Shown here in pieces: positions 18,846 to 27,238 of a DNA stretch of 64,000 nucleotides (positions are counted from its first letter, which is position 1; the number at the start of each line of letters is the position of its first letter). The DNA is from Pantoea coffeiphila (GTDB lineage Bacteria; Pseudomonadota; Gammaproteobacteria; Enterobacterales; Enterobacteriaceae): assembly GCF_016909495.1 (NCBI RefSeq), contig NZ_JAFBFW010000001.1, positions 868,001 through 932,000 on the forward strand, in the 5' to 3' direction. Under the pieces are notes generated by a model. The model was not told where the DNA came from. It was given only the letters and a program-made list of their open reading frames with translations, and did not search any database. Position numbers and translations under genes: made by a program.

Positions 18846-19631
18846 ATGCACAGTAACAACTTTGATCTATCTAACTATTTCCGCCGCATAAACTATACCG
18901 GCCCCGTAACCGCCAGCGCCGAAACGCTGCAGGCAATCATGCGCCATCAGCTTTTTTCGGTGCCGTTTGAGAATCTGGATGTGCAGGCGGGCAGGATTGT
19001 TTCACTGGTTCCGGAAGATATAACCGACAAACTCATGCAGCGGGGCCGCGGCGGCTACTGTTATGAGGTCAACGGGCTGTTTGCCATGGCGCTGGAGGCA
19101 CTGGGAATTCCTTACCGTTTCGTCGCCGCGCGTCCGATGTTCTACCCTGTACGTCGGCCGAAAACCCATATGGCCGTGGTGGCTGAAGTCGATGGCCGTC
19201 AGTGGCTTTGCGACCTGGGTTTTGGCAGCTACGGTATCCGCGCGCCAGTGGCGCTGGACGATCTTGATAGCGATATTTCTCAGGACTTCGACACCTTCCG
19301 GCTGTCCCGTGATGCTAAAGGTGAGTATCTGCTCCAGGCGAAGGTCGAGGGCGAATGGTGCAATCAATACGGCTTCGATCTGACGCCGCAGGAGTGGATT
19401 GATTTCGCCCCGGCCAACTACCTTAATTCCACGCATCCTGATGCCATTTTTGTGCAAAAGCTGGTAATCGTGCAGCATCTCCCCGAAGGACGCGTGATCC
19501 TGCTGGGTAATATGCTGAAAACGGTTACCGCTAATGGCGTTGAAAAGAGGCAGCTGACGGATGATGAAATGTCCAGCCTGCTGAAAACCAGAGAATGGTC
19601 GGGTTTGATGAGCGCGGTTTTTAGTCAATAA
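18846..19631 (+). CDS. nhoA: Arylamine N-acetyltransferase
   Basis: A 261-residue enzyme that moves an acetyl group from acetyl-CoA to arylamines, arylhydroxylamines or hydrazines in the cytoplasm. The catalytic triad is visible: Cys72 in RGRGGYCYEVNGLF, His108 in KTHMAV and Asp123 in LCDLGFG, with spacing as in E. coli and Salmonella enzymes. GGGAGG lies just before the ATG. It is divergent from a MocR regulator and preceded by that regulator's operator, so expression is probably inducible. The physiological substrate in this organism is unknown. Confidence 0.93.
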   Translation: MHSNNFDLSNYFRRINYTGPVTASAETLQAIMRHQLFSVPFENLDVQAGRIVSLVPEDITDKLMQRGRGGYCYEVNGLFAMALEALGIPYRFVAARPMFYPVRRPKTHMAVVAEVDGRQWLCDLGFGSYGIRAPVALDDLDSDISQDFDTFRLSRDAKGEYLLQAKVEGEWCNQYGFDLTPQEWIDFAPANYLNSTHPDAIFVQKLVIVQHLPEGRVILLGNMLKTVTANGVEKRQLTDDEMSSLLKTREWSGLMSAVFSQ

Positions 19632-19775
19632 CCTTGTAGCATTGGTCTGGCGGAGTATATTTTTTTATTGGCTCTGACTTTATAGAGCACTAGAGCTCAA
19701 GATCACCATTTTGACGTTTGTGCGATCTCCGCCCCTGAACCTGTCGGGGCGGTTTCCTTGCCCTTGCAGCCCGAT

Positions 19776-19808
19776 TAGAATGCGCTGAACAACTGTGCAG
19801 ATAAACAG
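19776..19808 (+). promoter_or_regulatory. LexA (SOS) box in the qnr-like promoter
   Basis: CTGTGCAGATAAACAG at 19793-19808 is a perfect CTGT-N8-ACAG LexA motif. It lies 9-24 bases before the ATG and just after a -10 (TAGAAT, 19776-19781). Known qnrB promoters also carry a LexA box here, so SOS induction by DNA damage or quinolones is expected. Confidence 0.75.
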
Positions 19809-19816
19809 GCTTTTAA

Positions 19817-20461
19817 ATGGCATTGATACTGAACAATGAAAAGATCGTTGCGGGCAGATTCACCGGCGAAAAGATTGAGAACGCATCCTTTCTGAACTGC
19901 GACTTCTCGGGTGCCGACCTGACCGGCACCGTCTTCACCAACTGCGTGTTTTATGACAAAGAGTCGCAGCAGGGCGCGAACTTCCGCCGCGCAATCCTAA
20001 AGGATGCCAGCTTTAAAAGCTGTGATTTAACCATGGCCGATTTCAGAAATGCCAGCGCGCTGGGCATTGAAATTCGCGATTGTCGGTTGCAGGGCGCGGA
20101 CTTTCGTGAAACCAGCTTTATGAACATGATCACCACCCGCAGCTGGTTTTGCAGCGCGATCATCACCGGCAGCAACCTCAGCTATGCCAATCTCTCGAAA
20201 GTCATACTTGAAAAATGTGAACTGAAAAACAACCGCTGGCTCGGCGTGGTCGCGCGCGGTGCCACGTTCAGCGGCTCAGACCTGTCCGGCGGCGAATTTG
20301 CCTCATTTGACTGGGCAGCCGTCAACGTGACCCACTGCGATTTAAGCGGTGCCGAACTGGGCGATCTTGACCTGCGCGGGATGAATCTTGAAGGCGTGAC
20401 GCTCGACAGCGTGCAGGCGCTGGTGCTGCTGGACAGGATGGGGATTACGGTTAACCGCTAG
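19817..20461 (+). CDS. qnrB-like: Qnr-family pentapeptide-repeat protein, QnrB-like
   Basis: A 214-residue pentapeptide-repeat protein, the same length as QnrB. It is built of A(D/N)LXX/F-type repeats forming a right-handed quadrilateral beta-helix that mimics DNA and shields gyrase and topoisomerase IV from quinolones. From memory of QnrB, several blocks are almost identical: FTGEKIENASFLNCDFSGAD, MADFRNASALGIEIRDCR, SFMNMITTRSWFCSA and ATFSGSDLSGGEFASFDW. Both loops needed for activity are present (YDKESQQG for loop A, MNMITTRSWFCS for loop B), as is the C-terminal helix region. A LexA box is upstream. No integron, IS or plasmid gene adjoins, so this looks like a resident chromosomal qnr. 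Whether it protects gyrase is untested. Confidence 0.9.
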   Translation: MALILNNEKIVAGRFTGEKIENASFLNCDFSGADLTGTVFTNCVFYDKESQQGANFRRAILKDASFKSCDLTMADFRNASALGIEIRDCRLQGADFRETSFMNMITTRSWFCSAIITGSNLSYANLSKVILEKCELKNNRWLGVVARGATFSGSDLSGGEFASFDWAAVNVTHCDLSGAELGDLDLRGMNLEGVTLDSVQALVLLDRMGITVNR

Positions 20462-20483
20462 GTACAGTGCCGGGCAAGGCACA

Positions 20484-21362
20484 TCAGCGACCGTTTTTTT
20501 TCAGTCCTGAAAGTAGCGTCTGCGTAGCTCGGGACGATCTTCCTGCCGGTGAACACACCAGACCAAACTCACGATGAATGGTCGGCGTCAGCGGCAGGAC
20601 GCGCAGCCCCCGCAGCTCTTCTTGCAGCGCTGATTCGGGTACAATCGCCACGCCCATACCTTCGCGCACCAGCATGCAGGCGCTGATCCAGTCGCGCACC
20701 GTCACTCTCACGTCGGACAGGTGCAGCCCGGCCTGCTCCACCAGACTTTTTCCATTCACCGTACATCCCCCGGTAGCCAGAATGAAAGGCTGAGCGGCCA
20801 GCTCATCAAGCGTGATTCCGCCGGTAGTTGCGCGCCGGGCAAGCGCGTGGCCTGCAGGCAGCACGGCAACCCACTCATCACGCCCCAGCACCACCTCCGC
20901 CCGGCCGGGCTCGGGATTAAGCACCACTCCCAGCTCTACGGTATCTGCGGCCAGCCACTCCTCAACTTCCTCATCGCTACCTTCCAGCGCGACCAGATCG
21001 ATCCCCGGATGCAGGCGGTGAAAGTCACGCAGCAGTGTCGGTAGCAGCGTTGAAATGACCGAGGGAAAACTGCCAAGTCGGATGCGTCCATGGCTTAAGC
21101 CCTTACTGTCGTTGGCCAGATCGCGGATCGCGTCCAGCTCCGCGATCATGTTACGCGCATGGGTGATAACCTGCTCACCCAGCGCGGTGACGGAAAAATG
21201 TCGCCGCTCGCGGATAAAGATCTGGAATCCCAGCGAAGCTTCCAGCTGCGCAATCGCCTGGCTGGCACCGGATTGAGTTATGCCAACGCGTTCTGCGGCA
21301 CGCGAGATGCTGCTGGCCTCAGCCGCAGCGACCAGCAGACGCCAGTGGAGGAGATTCATCAT
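20484..21362 (-). CDS. LysR-family regulator divergent from a GST gene
   Basis: A 292-residue LysR regulator. The N-terminal helix-turn-helix reads ISRAAERVGITQSGASQAIA with the linker helix LEASLGFQIFIRERR; the effector-binding domain follows (RIRLGSFPSVISTLLPTLLR, LGVVLNPEPGR, ADTVELG). Two ATG codons stand side by side at the start. It is divergent from a glutathione transferase gene with a 129-base gap rich in A and T, the standard place for LysR sites. It is therefore the probable activator of that gene. The effector is unknown. Confidence 0.88.
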   Translation of the reverse strand: MMNLLHWRLLVAAAEASSISRAAERVGITQSGASQAIAQLEASLGFQIFIRERRHFSVTALGEQVITHARNMIAELDAIRDLANDSKGLSHGRIRLGSFPSVISTLLPTLLRDFHRLHPGIDLVALEGSDEEVEEWLAADTVELGVVLNPEPGRAEVVLGRDEWVAVLPAGHALARRATTGGITLDELAAQPFILATGGCTVNGKSLVEQAGLHLSDVRVTVRDWISACMLVREGMGVAIVPESALQEELRGLRVLPLTPTIHREFGLVCSPAGRSSRATQTLLSGLKKNGR

Positions 21363-21491
21363 GATGAACAGTAGCTCAGCTAATACTTATTGATTTAAAG
21401 ATTAATTTTACAGAAACACTCGCGATAAACATAGTACCCACAACGCGTTACGACAGGCGCATCGCTGATTGTTAACACTCCAGGAGCCATC

Positions 21492-22091
21492 ATGAAACTC
21501 TATTACGCCCCCAATACTTGCTCGCTGTCACCGCATATCGTCCTGCGCGAGCTTGGCCTGCCGTTCGAACTGGTCAAAGTAGACAATAAAACTAAAAAGA
21601 CCGAGGATGGGCGTGATTTTCTCGCCATCAATCCCAAGGGTTATGTGGCTGCGCTGGAGCTTACAGAAGGTCAGATTCTGACCGAGGGGCCGGTTATTGT
21701 GCAGTATCTGGCCGAACTGAAGCCGGAGTGCGGGCTGGTGCCAACGGCAGGCAGCTGGGACCGGCTGCGTTTACAGGAATGGCTGAATTTTATCACCAGC
21801 GAAATCCACGCCGGGTCTGCGCCGTTATTTAACACCACGTTGCCCGAGGAAGCCCGATTGGCTATTTGCGAAAAACTGTTCCGGCGGTTTGATTTCCTCC
21901 AGCAGATCCTTTCAGGGAGCGACTATCTGGCCGGGAATACTTTTAGCGTTGCCGATGCCTATCTGTTTACCGTATTGCGCTGGTGCAGGTTCTTCGCCAT
22001 TGATCTTAACCGCTGGTCCGCACTGTCGACGTATATGACGCGCATCGAGTCACGACCGGCGGTACAGGCAGCCCTGCTTGCTGAATTATAA
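21492..22091 (+). CDS. gstA: Glutathione S-transferase, beta class
   Basis: A 199-residue cytoplasmic GST. It begins MKLYYAPNTCSLSPHI with Cys10, the residue that forms a mixed disulphide with glutathione in bacterial beta-class enzymes (E. coli GstA, Proteus GST B1-1). The thioredoxin-like domain continues to EGPVIVQYLAEL, and the all-helical C-terminal domain contains FSVADAYLFTVLRW. AGGAG precedes the ATG. The likely role is conjugation or disulphide chemistry with glutathione during oxidative or xenobiotic stress. The divergent LysR gene is the likely regulator. Confidence 0.92.
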   Translation: MKLYYAPNTCSLSPHIVLRELGLPFELVKVDNKTKKTEDGRDFLAINPKGYVAALELTEGQILTEGPVIVQYLAELKPECGLVPTAGSWDRLRLQEWLNFITSEIHAGSAPLFNTTLPEEARLAICEKLFRRFDFLQQILSGSDYLAGNTFSVADAYLFTVLRWCRFFAIDLNRWSALSTYMTRIESRPAVQAALLAEL

Positions 22092-22264
22092 TTATTTTAT
22101 TGAAGAATCTATGTCGCCATAGATACGCCTGAACCCGTATTTCCGCCCTGATTAAACTCAGCGATGATACACATTCCAGAAAGTTAAGCGGGCAATAATG
22201 CTTCAAGGATATTTCTCGCTATTTAACTTTCAGATTTCATCTGCGATTTTTCCAGGTTTTTTTT

Positions 22265-23443
22265 ATGCATAATAAAAGCGCGCTGCTTTTACTGGCGCTG
22301 TCTGTGGCTGTTTTTGGCGTTATCACCACCGAAATCGCTATCATCGGCCTACTGCCAAAACTGGTATCTCAGTTACACGTCACGCCGACTCAGGTGGGAT
22401 TTTTGGTCAGTATCTATGCCATCATCGTGGCCGTAACCGGGCCGTTCATCACCCTGATGCTCTCCGGCTTGAATAAAAAAACGGTGTTGTTGAGCATTCT
22501 TGTCGTCTTTATCGTGTCGAACCTGATCTATGCCAGTACCGACGTGTTCAGCCTGATGCTGGTGTTTCGCATATTGCCGGCTCTGGCTCATGCCGTCTTC
22601 TTTGCCGTGGCGCTGGTCGTGGCTGCTAATGCCGTACCGAAGGAAAAAGCGGCGGGCGCGACAGCCAAAGTCTTTGCGGGCGTGGCGATCGGGCTGGTGC
22701 TCGGGGTACCACTCAGTTCTCTGATTGCCGATCATTTTTCTTTATCGGCAGCCTTTTATTTTGGTGCCGCCGCCTGCGTTCTGGCCTTTATCGGCGTTTT
22801 ATTCCTGATGCCGTCAATGCCAGCCCGGGAAAGGGTGTCGTTCTCCAGCCAGCTTTCCGTACTGCGTAAAGGCAAGCTGTGGCTGACGATATCCACGGTC
22901 ACATTAATTTTTGCCGCAATGTTTTCCAGTTTCAGCTACATCGCGGATTATCTGTCCCGCGTCACGCACCTGAACAATAACGCCATCAGTGCCATGCTGA
23001 TCCTGTTTGGCGTCTGCGGTTTTGCCGGTAATTTTGTGTTCAGCGGCTTCCTGCAGAAGAACGTCGTCAAAACGACTGTCTTTTACCCACTGCTTTTCAC
23101 GGTGCTTCTGTTACTGGTGTGGTTTGTAGGATTTTCACCGTTACTGATGTGCCTGCTGACCGTGTTCTGGGGCGCGTTCCACTCCTCCGGCCTGGTTGTC
23201 AGCCAGACCTGGCTGATGCGTGAAGCCAGCGAAGCACCTGAATTTGCTAACAGTCTTTATATGTCGTTTTCCAACCTGGGAATTACGCTTGGCTCTTTGA
23301 CGGGTGGCTGGTTCATCGCCCGACTCGGCACACATTCGGTCGTTCTGAGCAGTGTGATTTTCGCTCTACTGGCATTCGTCAGTATTCTGATCAAGCACAG
23401 TTCTGACGCTCAATCCGCACCGTTATGTAAAGAGATGATTTGA
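22265..23443 (+). CDS. MFS drug/sugar efflux transporter (DHA1 type)
   Basis: A 392-residue membrane protein with about twelve hydrophobic segments. It is of the AraJ/YdhP/DHA1 class: TTEIAIIGLLPKL in helix 1, the motif A-like loop LMLSGLNKKTVLLSILVV (a weak form of GxLaDrxGrk) and FRILPALAHAVFFAVALVVA. It is a proton-coupled exporter of small compounds in the inner membrane; the substrate cannot be told. The ribosome site is poor (CCAGG then eight T). The gene is convergent with a broken LysR gene that probably once regulated something nearby. Confidence 0.85.
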   Translation: MHNKSALLLLALSVAVFGVITTEIAIIGLLPKLVSQLHVTPTQVGFLVSIYAIIVAVTGPFITLMLSGLNKKTVLLSILVVFIVSNLIYASTDVFSLMLVFRILPALAHAVFFAVALVVAANAVPKEKAAGATAKVFAGVAIGLVLGVPLSSLIADHFSLSAAFYFGAAACVLAFIGVLFLMPSMPARERVSFSSQLSVLRKGKLWLTISTVTLIFAAMFSSFSYIADYLSRVTHLNNNAISAMLILFGVCGFAGNFVFSGFLQKNVVKTTVFYPLLFTVLLLLVWFVGFSPLLMCLLTVFWGAFHSSGLVVSQTWLMREASEAPEFANSLYMSFSNLGITLGSLTGGWFIARLGTHSVVLSSVIFALLAFVSILIKHSSDAQSAPLCKEMI

Positions 23444-23464
23444 GGCAACCGCACCGCCGGGAAA

Positions 23465-24134
23465 TCAGTCCAGCAAGCCATCCTCTGCGGCCTTTACCAG
23501 CGTGTCCACGACGTAGCGGATTTTAGGTAACAGCTGACGGTTTTTAGGCCACAACGCACTGGTGCTGGTTCAGTTCCTCAGATAAAAGGGGCTCACCGTG
23601 AGACAGTAAATAGTCAGGCGAGGCGCAAATAACCAATTTCTGCGTGGTCAGTCTTCTGGCAACCAGTCCACTGCTGTCGGCAAGCTCACCAATTCGAATG
23701 ACGAGGTCAATACCATCCTCGATGAGATCGACAAAGCGTTCGCTGAACGTGACGGTCAAGGCGAGTTGGGGATAGCGCTGTGTGATTTCTAACAGCACAG
23801 GCAAAATACGCTGTCTGCCAAACGCAGCAGGCAGATCGATCCGAAGTCGGCCAGAAGGCTGGACAATATGAGAGGTCAGTTCGGCCTCTGCATGTTCAAG
23901 AATATCTATCGCATTCTGGCAGCTTGCCAGGAACCGCTCGCCATCAGGAGTCAGGCTAAGACGCCGCGTAGATCGCAGGAAGAGTTTAAGCCCGAGTCTG
24001 GCCTCCAGGCGACCAACACTTTTACCCACGGCTGATTTTGTCAGCCCGAGTTTCTCCGCTGCTGCGGTAAAACTGCCCTGACGGGCGGTGGTGACAAAGG
24101 CGGTAATGCCACCCAGATGATCGGTATTTCGCAT
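23465..24134 (-). pseudogene. LysR-family regulator with an internal deletion
   Basis: The N-terminal two thirds are normal LysR from the ATG at 24134: helix-turn-helix FTAAAEKLGLTKSAVGKSVG and effector domain to LLSEELNQHQC. The frame then stops near 23544. The expected C-terminus (ALWPKNRQLLPKIRYVVDTL, ending KAAEDGLLD) follows at once in another frame and ends at a TGA at 23465. Compared with full-length LysR proteins of about 300 residues, some 70-80 codons are missing at the junction near 23555. The product would lack half of its effector domain and is probably inactive. The open frame upstream of 24134 is not part of the gene. Confidence 0.8.
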
Positions 24135-24387
24135 CCTGTATATTCCATTCAATCGTTCACGAACAAAGCCGCAATGTGAGATATCACACGCCGAGCCATT
24201 CCGGTAATGACAACAAAGATACTCATTATTATGGCGTGTAATTGTTGAATCTAAGTCCGCACACAGGCGAATAAAACCCACTTCTCCGCCAGGCATAAAT
24301 AACATTGGCGAATTCAGGGATACAGGATGCTGATTCGGGACTGTTTCACATCAACATATTGCCCGGGCAGGTACTGATTTATCCGGG

Positions 24388-25293
24388 CTATCGCGCCAGG
24401 CAAAGCGATTCTCGAAACTGCTGCAGTAAAAAATCGACGTAGAGACGGATTTTTGGCAGCTGTCGCCGATCGGCAAAAGTGACAATATGCACCGGTTTGG
24501 CGACAGGCTGGTACTCGCTTAATAGCGGAACTAATCTCCCCTCTCGCACATCATCGGCTATCAGCACTTCTGGCTGCATCATAATTCCCAGACCGTGTAG
24601 TGCCGCGCTGCGCAAGGCCTCGCCGCTATTCACCGACATTACGATATTCACCGGCACCCTGATTGACTTGTTTCCTTGATGAAGTGTCCATTCACTGCCT
24701 GCAAGGGGATGAGCAAAACCCAGGCAGCGATGTCGACTAAGCTCTTCAGGCGTTGCAGGTGCCCCCGCTTCATGCAGATAAGCGGGCGAAGCGCATACGA
24801 TCGAACGATAGGACGCCAGCGGGCGCGCGACCAGCAAGTTCAGGTTTTCCAGATCGCCGATTTTTATCATCACGTCGATGCTTTCCTCGGCCATGTCGAT
24901 GGCCTTATCGCTCAGCACCAAATCAAGGGTCAGTTCTGGCCAGCGGGTCAGAAAGCGTGCCGTAACGGGCGAAAGTGCGTGAACGCCAAAAGAGACAGGA
25001 CAGGCGACTCTCAGTTTTCCACGGGGGTCTTGCTGCTGAATCTGAGCAAGTGACTCCGTCTCTTCGATGTCGGCCAGAATGCGGCGGCAGCGCTGATAAT
25101 ATTCCTGGCCGAAGTCCGTCAGGCTCTGGCGGCGCGTTGTGCGGTTAAGTAAACGAACGCCAAGATGTGACTCCAGCGCTTTAATATGCAGCCCGATCAT
25201 CGTTCCACTCAGACGCATATCGTCCGCCACCGCGCTGAAACTCCCCCGCTCAACCACGCGAACGAATATCGCCATGCTTTCCAGTTTATTCAC
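24388..25293 (-). CDS. LysR-family regulator divergent from a CMD-family gene
   Basis: A LysR regulator of about 301 residues, starting at a GTG at 25293 (NKLESMAIFVRVVERGSFS). The helix-turn-helix and linker helix are clear (ALESHLGVRLLNRTTRRQSL); the effector domain has GKLRVACPVSFGVHALSPV and ALHGLGIMMQPE. It is divergent from a small carboxymuconolactone decarboxylase-family gene with about 100 bases between, and pairs of this kind are common in enterobacteria. It is related to, but distinct from, the broken LysR next to it, perhaps an old duplication. Confidence 0.88.
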   Translation of the reverse strand: MNKLESMAIFVRVVERGSFSAVADDMRLSGTMIGLHIKALESHLGVRLLNRTTRRQSLTDFGQEYYQRCRRILADIEETESLAQIQQQDPRGKLRVACPVSFGVHALSPVTARFLTRWPELTLDLVLSDKAIDMAEESIDVMIKIGDLENLNLLVARPLASYRSIVCASPAYLHEAGAPATPEELSRHRCLGFAHPLAGSEWTLHQGNKSIRVPVNIVMSVNSGEALRSAALHGLGIMMQPEVLIADDVREGRLVPLLSEYQPVAKPVHIVTFADRRQLPKIRLYVDFLLQQFRESLCLAR

Positions 25294-25392
25294 GATTATC
25301 AAACCAAACTTGTGAAAGATACAAATATACTGCCATTTATCAACTTTTGTCAGTGAGTTTTAATGACACTTCACTTGATGAAGGAGCTTAAA

Positions 25393-25782
25393 ATGATTTC
25401 AAATCCAGAACTTCGCGAACGCGGTTTAGCCTTATTTAACCAACTGTATGGTAACGGTGCGGGAGAAGCGTTACGCCAGGATATGGCGGATATTTGCCCC
25501 GACTTTACCGATATCTCGATCGAGTGGGCGATGGGCGGAATCCAGGCCCGGCCGGGCCTGGATGCTAAAACGCGCGAACTGGTGGTGATTGCTTCCTGCG
25601 TTACGCTTGGGCACACGGTTCCGCAGCTGCGGGCGCATGCTCAGGCCGCGCTGAATGCCGGGGCAAGCCGCGAAGAGATTATTGAAACCGTGCTCCAGCT
25701 GGTTTTTTACGCCGGAGGTGCAGCAGTGCGTAACGCGCTGGTAAATATTCGCGACATTTTGAATGGGGTGAAACAGAGCTAA
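25393..25782 (+). CDS. Carboxymuconolactone decarboxylase (CMD)/AhpD-like family protein
   Basis: A 129-residue helical protein. The ATG at 25393 has a perfect AAGGAG six bases upstream, so the ten extra residues in the open frame are excluded. The family core is seen as TRELVVIASCVTLGHTVPQL with Glu62, Cys69 and His74, then HAQAALNAGASREEIIETV. There is no CxxC pair as in true AhpD, so peroxidase activity is doubtful; the family includes decarboxylases and small redox proteins. It is probably controlled by the divergent LysR regulator. The substrate is unknown. Confidence 0.82.
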   Translation: MISNPELRERGLALFNQLYGNGAGEALRQDMADICPDFTDISIEWAMGGIQARPGLDAKTRELVVIASCVTLGHTVPQLRAHAQAALNAGASREEIIETVLQLVFYAGGAAVRNALVNIRDILNGVKQS

Positions 25783-25829
25783 GGCGAAAATACCTCATCG
25801 AAAAACTGCGCCCGCGGTCATCAACATAT

Positions 25830-25975
25830 TAAATCGGCAGTGCAATCCCGGCCTGCTTAAGTCTCTCGTACCAGGCCGGGATGAAACGATGTGGCAGAAT
25901 AGAGATGCCAACATCAATCAGCACCGCGAACCTTTGGGGAGTCAGGCACGTGGGGGATAATTTCAAGATTGACCG
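25830..25975 (-). other. Broken coding remnant, unidentified
   Basis: Two short frames on the minus strand read like one damaged protein tail: LEIIPHVPDSP in one frame and ILPHRFIPAWYERLKQAG in another, then a stop. I do not recognise the parent gene. It borders the decayed type VI island. Confidence 0.3.
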
Positions 25976-25981
25976 ACACCA

Positions 25982-26466
25982 TCAGGGTATAAAGACAAGT
26001 TCGGGAGCGTCAGAATCGAGATTTATTTGAGCCTTTAGACTTGTGAAGTTAGGAGGTACTATCCAGTCAAAAGCAACACCTTTTTCAGTCCATGCTATTG
26101 ATGAGAAATCTCCCTCATCTCCGCGACTAAACTGTTCAATAGAACGCCCGCAACTAACAATCATCACTCGCTGTACTTTACTAATTTTTTATTATTAACC
26201 TGATAGATATCAGCATAAATTTCTTGACCAGCCCCGCATCGACCTGATGGGTGACCAGGGCGTGACTCATATCCTTTTATTAATATAAAATATTCCTTTC
26301 CTGCGATTGTATGAATTTTTTTATCGCTAAAAATTGATATTACCTTTCTATCCGGCACGACAGTAAACCCACCTATTACAAGTGGAGACCAGCGATCTAA
26401 CTCTTTTATTTCTGATGCATCTACTGTACAAACCAAAAATATCAAAATCAACCATAGTGATTTCAT
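25982..26466 (-). pseudogene. Exported protein gene with a one-base frameshift
   Basis: The first part, from the ATG at 26466, has a signal peptide (MKSLWLILIFLVCTVDA) and runs 100 residues to a TGA at 26164-26166. The second frame overlaps it and reads straight on (VQRVMIVSCGRSIEQFSRGD to ELVFIP). Adding one A in the stretch GTAAAGTAC would join them as KLVKVQRVMIV, giving about 160 residues. The intact product would be periplasmic. It is AT-rich, unlike its flanks, and lies where an effector or immunity gene of a decayed vgrG module would be. I do not recognise the family. The shift could be a real mutation or a sequencing error. Confidence 0.6.
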
Positions 26467-26540
26467 TTTAATTTCTCCTGAAAACTTTATCGGTACAACA
26501 CAACCCTGAATAAATCCAGCGATTATGAATGCTTTATCTA

Positions 26541-26805
26541 GTGCCGCCCATCACCAGCACCTCACCCTGCGCCTTCGCCTGACCATTCGCCGAGATAAAT
26601 ATCCCCTTATGGCCCGTATTGCTTCCCAACTGCCGGTTCGCAACTCGAAGACTTCACCCCGCTTCTGCCGCTCGCTGTCCATCTGGTGCCCGAGGTTCAG
26701 CTGACTTTTGTCGCCGTACTCCATCGAGACCTTGATGTGTTCCTCTCCGCGGTTGTCATCCAGCCGGATTTTGTTGTTTGAAGGCGTGCGCAGCACGTTA
26801 CTGGT
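26541..26805 (-). pseudogene. vgrG fragment
   Basis: About 265 bases homologous to the intact vgrG near 30650-30900. The translated matches are LRTPSNNKIRLDDNRG, EHIKVSMEYGDKSQLNLGHQ and DSERQKRGEVFELRTGSWEA, all with counterparts in the intact protein. The fragment is joined at 26805 to an IS2-like OrfA frame and stops at both ends within the family homology. It is a relic of a second vgrG gene. Confidence 0.85.
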
Positions 26806-27126
26806 GGCAGCGGCGAGCTCAAAGATGGGGACAACGTCCTCGCCCGCTGTGACGGCAGCCAGCGAGCCGTCTTCATACTGCTTTCGCCATTTGAACATCT
26901 GGTTATCGTTGATGTCATGCAGGCGAGCAAAATGGAACACGGTCATGCCAGACTCATAGTCTGTTGAATAATGGCAATTTTTTCCTGCGATTCACGACGG
27001 TGACTTCGCTCAGGTCCCGATAACACTTCAACCCGTTTGTATTCTTATGGGCATTAAACATAGTTCTTATACTACCTCTTATTTTAAGAGAGGCGAGGCG
27101 TCTGCTGATCTATGGGGGCAGTCTGA
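26806..27126 (-). mobile_element. IS2-like (IS3 family) remnant, OrfA/InsC part
   Basis: The minus strand reads EKIAIIQQT, then after a one-base shift ESGMTVFHFARLHDIN, FKWRKQYEDGSLAAVTAGE and VVPIFELAAA. This is the helix-turn-helix part of IS2 InsC as I remember it ([35 protein letters not shown]). Upstream, CAGACTGCCCCCATAG near 27110-27125 resembles an IS3-group terminal repeat, so the left end is probably intact. The element is cut after about 110 codons and fused to a vgrG fragment; no OrfB remains. It cannot move by itself. Confidence 0.75.
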
Positions 27127-27200
27127 ACTATCAGTCCCAGCCACATATACCTTACCCGCATGAGGTCACCTCACTTAACATTTTTATAATTGGGCATAAT
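27126..27200 (-). pseudogene. Fragment of a second Tli4-like immunity gene and the lipase gene tail
   Basis: About 75 bases nearly identical to 28308-28383, the junction where the lipase gene ends and the immunity gene begins. The fragment keeps GAGGTGACCTC, an ATG at 27159-27161 and the first dozen codons (MRVRYMWLGLIV), then breaks at the IS2-like end. It shows that a second immunity-gene copy once lay here. Confidence 0.8.
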
Positions 27201-27238
27201 GAGTAGTTCTCTTTAAGACGTTCCTGTACGACTCGGGC

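Noticed and set aside
20466..20482. Small hairpin between the qnr-like and LysR genes as a terminator
   Set aside because: The stem is only five bases (GTGCC/GGCAC) and the T run lies about 12 bases further on, inside the LysR gene end.
24135..24305. N-terminal extension of the broken LysR frame
   Set aside because: LysR proteins begin at the helix-turn-helix; the extension has no similarity and the ATG at 24134 suits the family.
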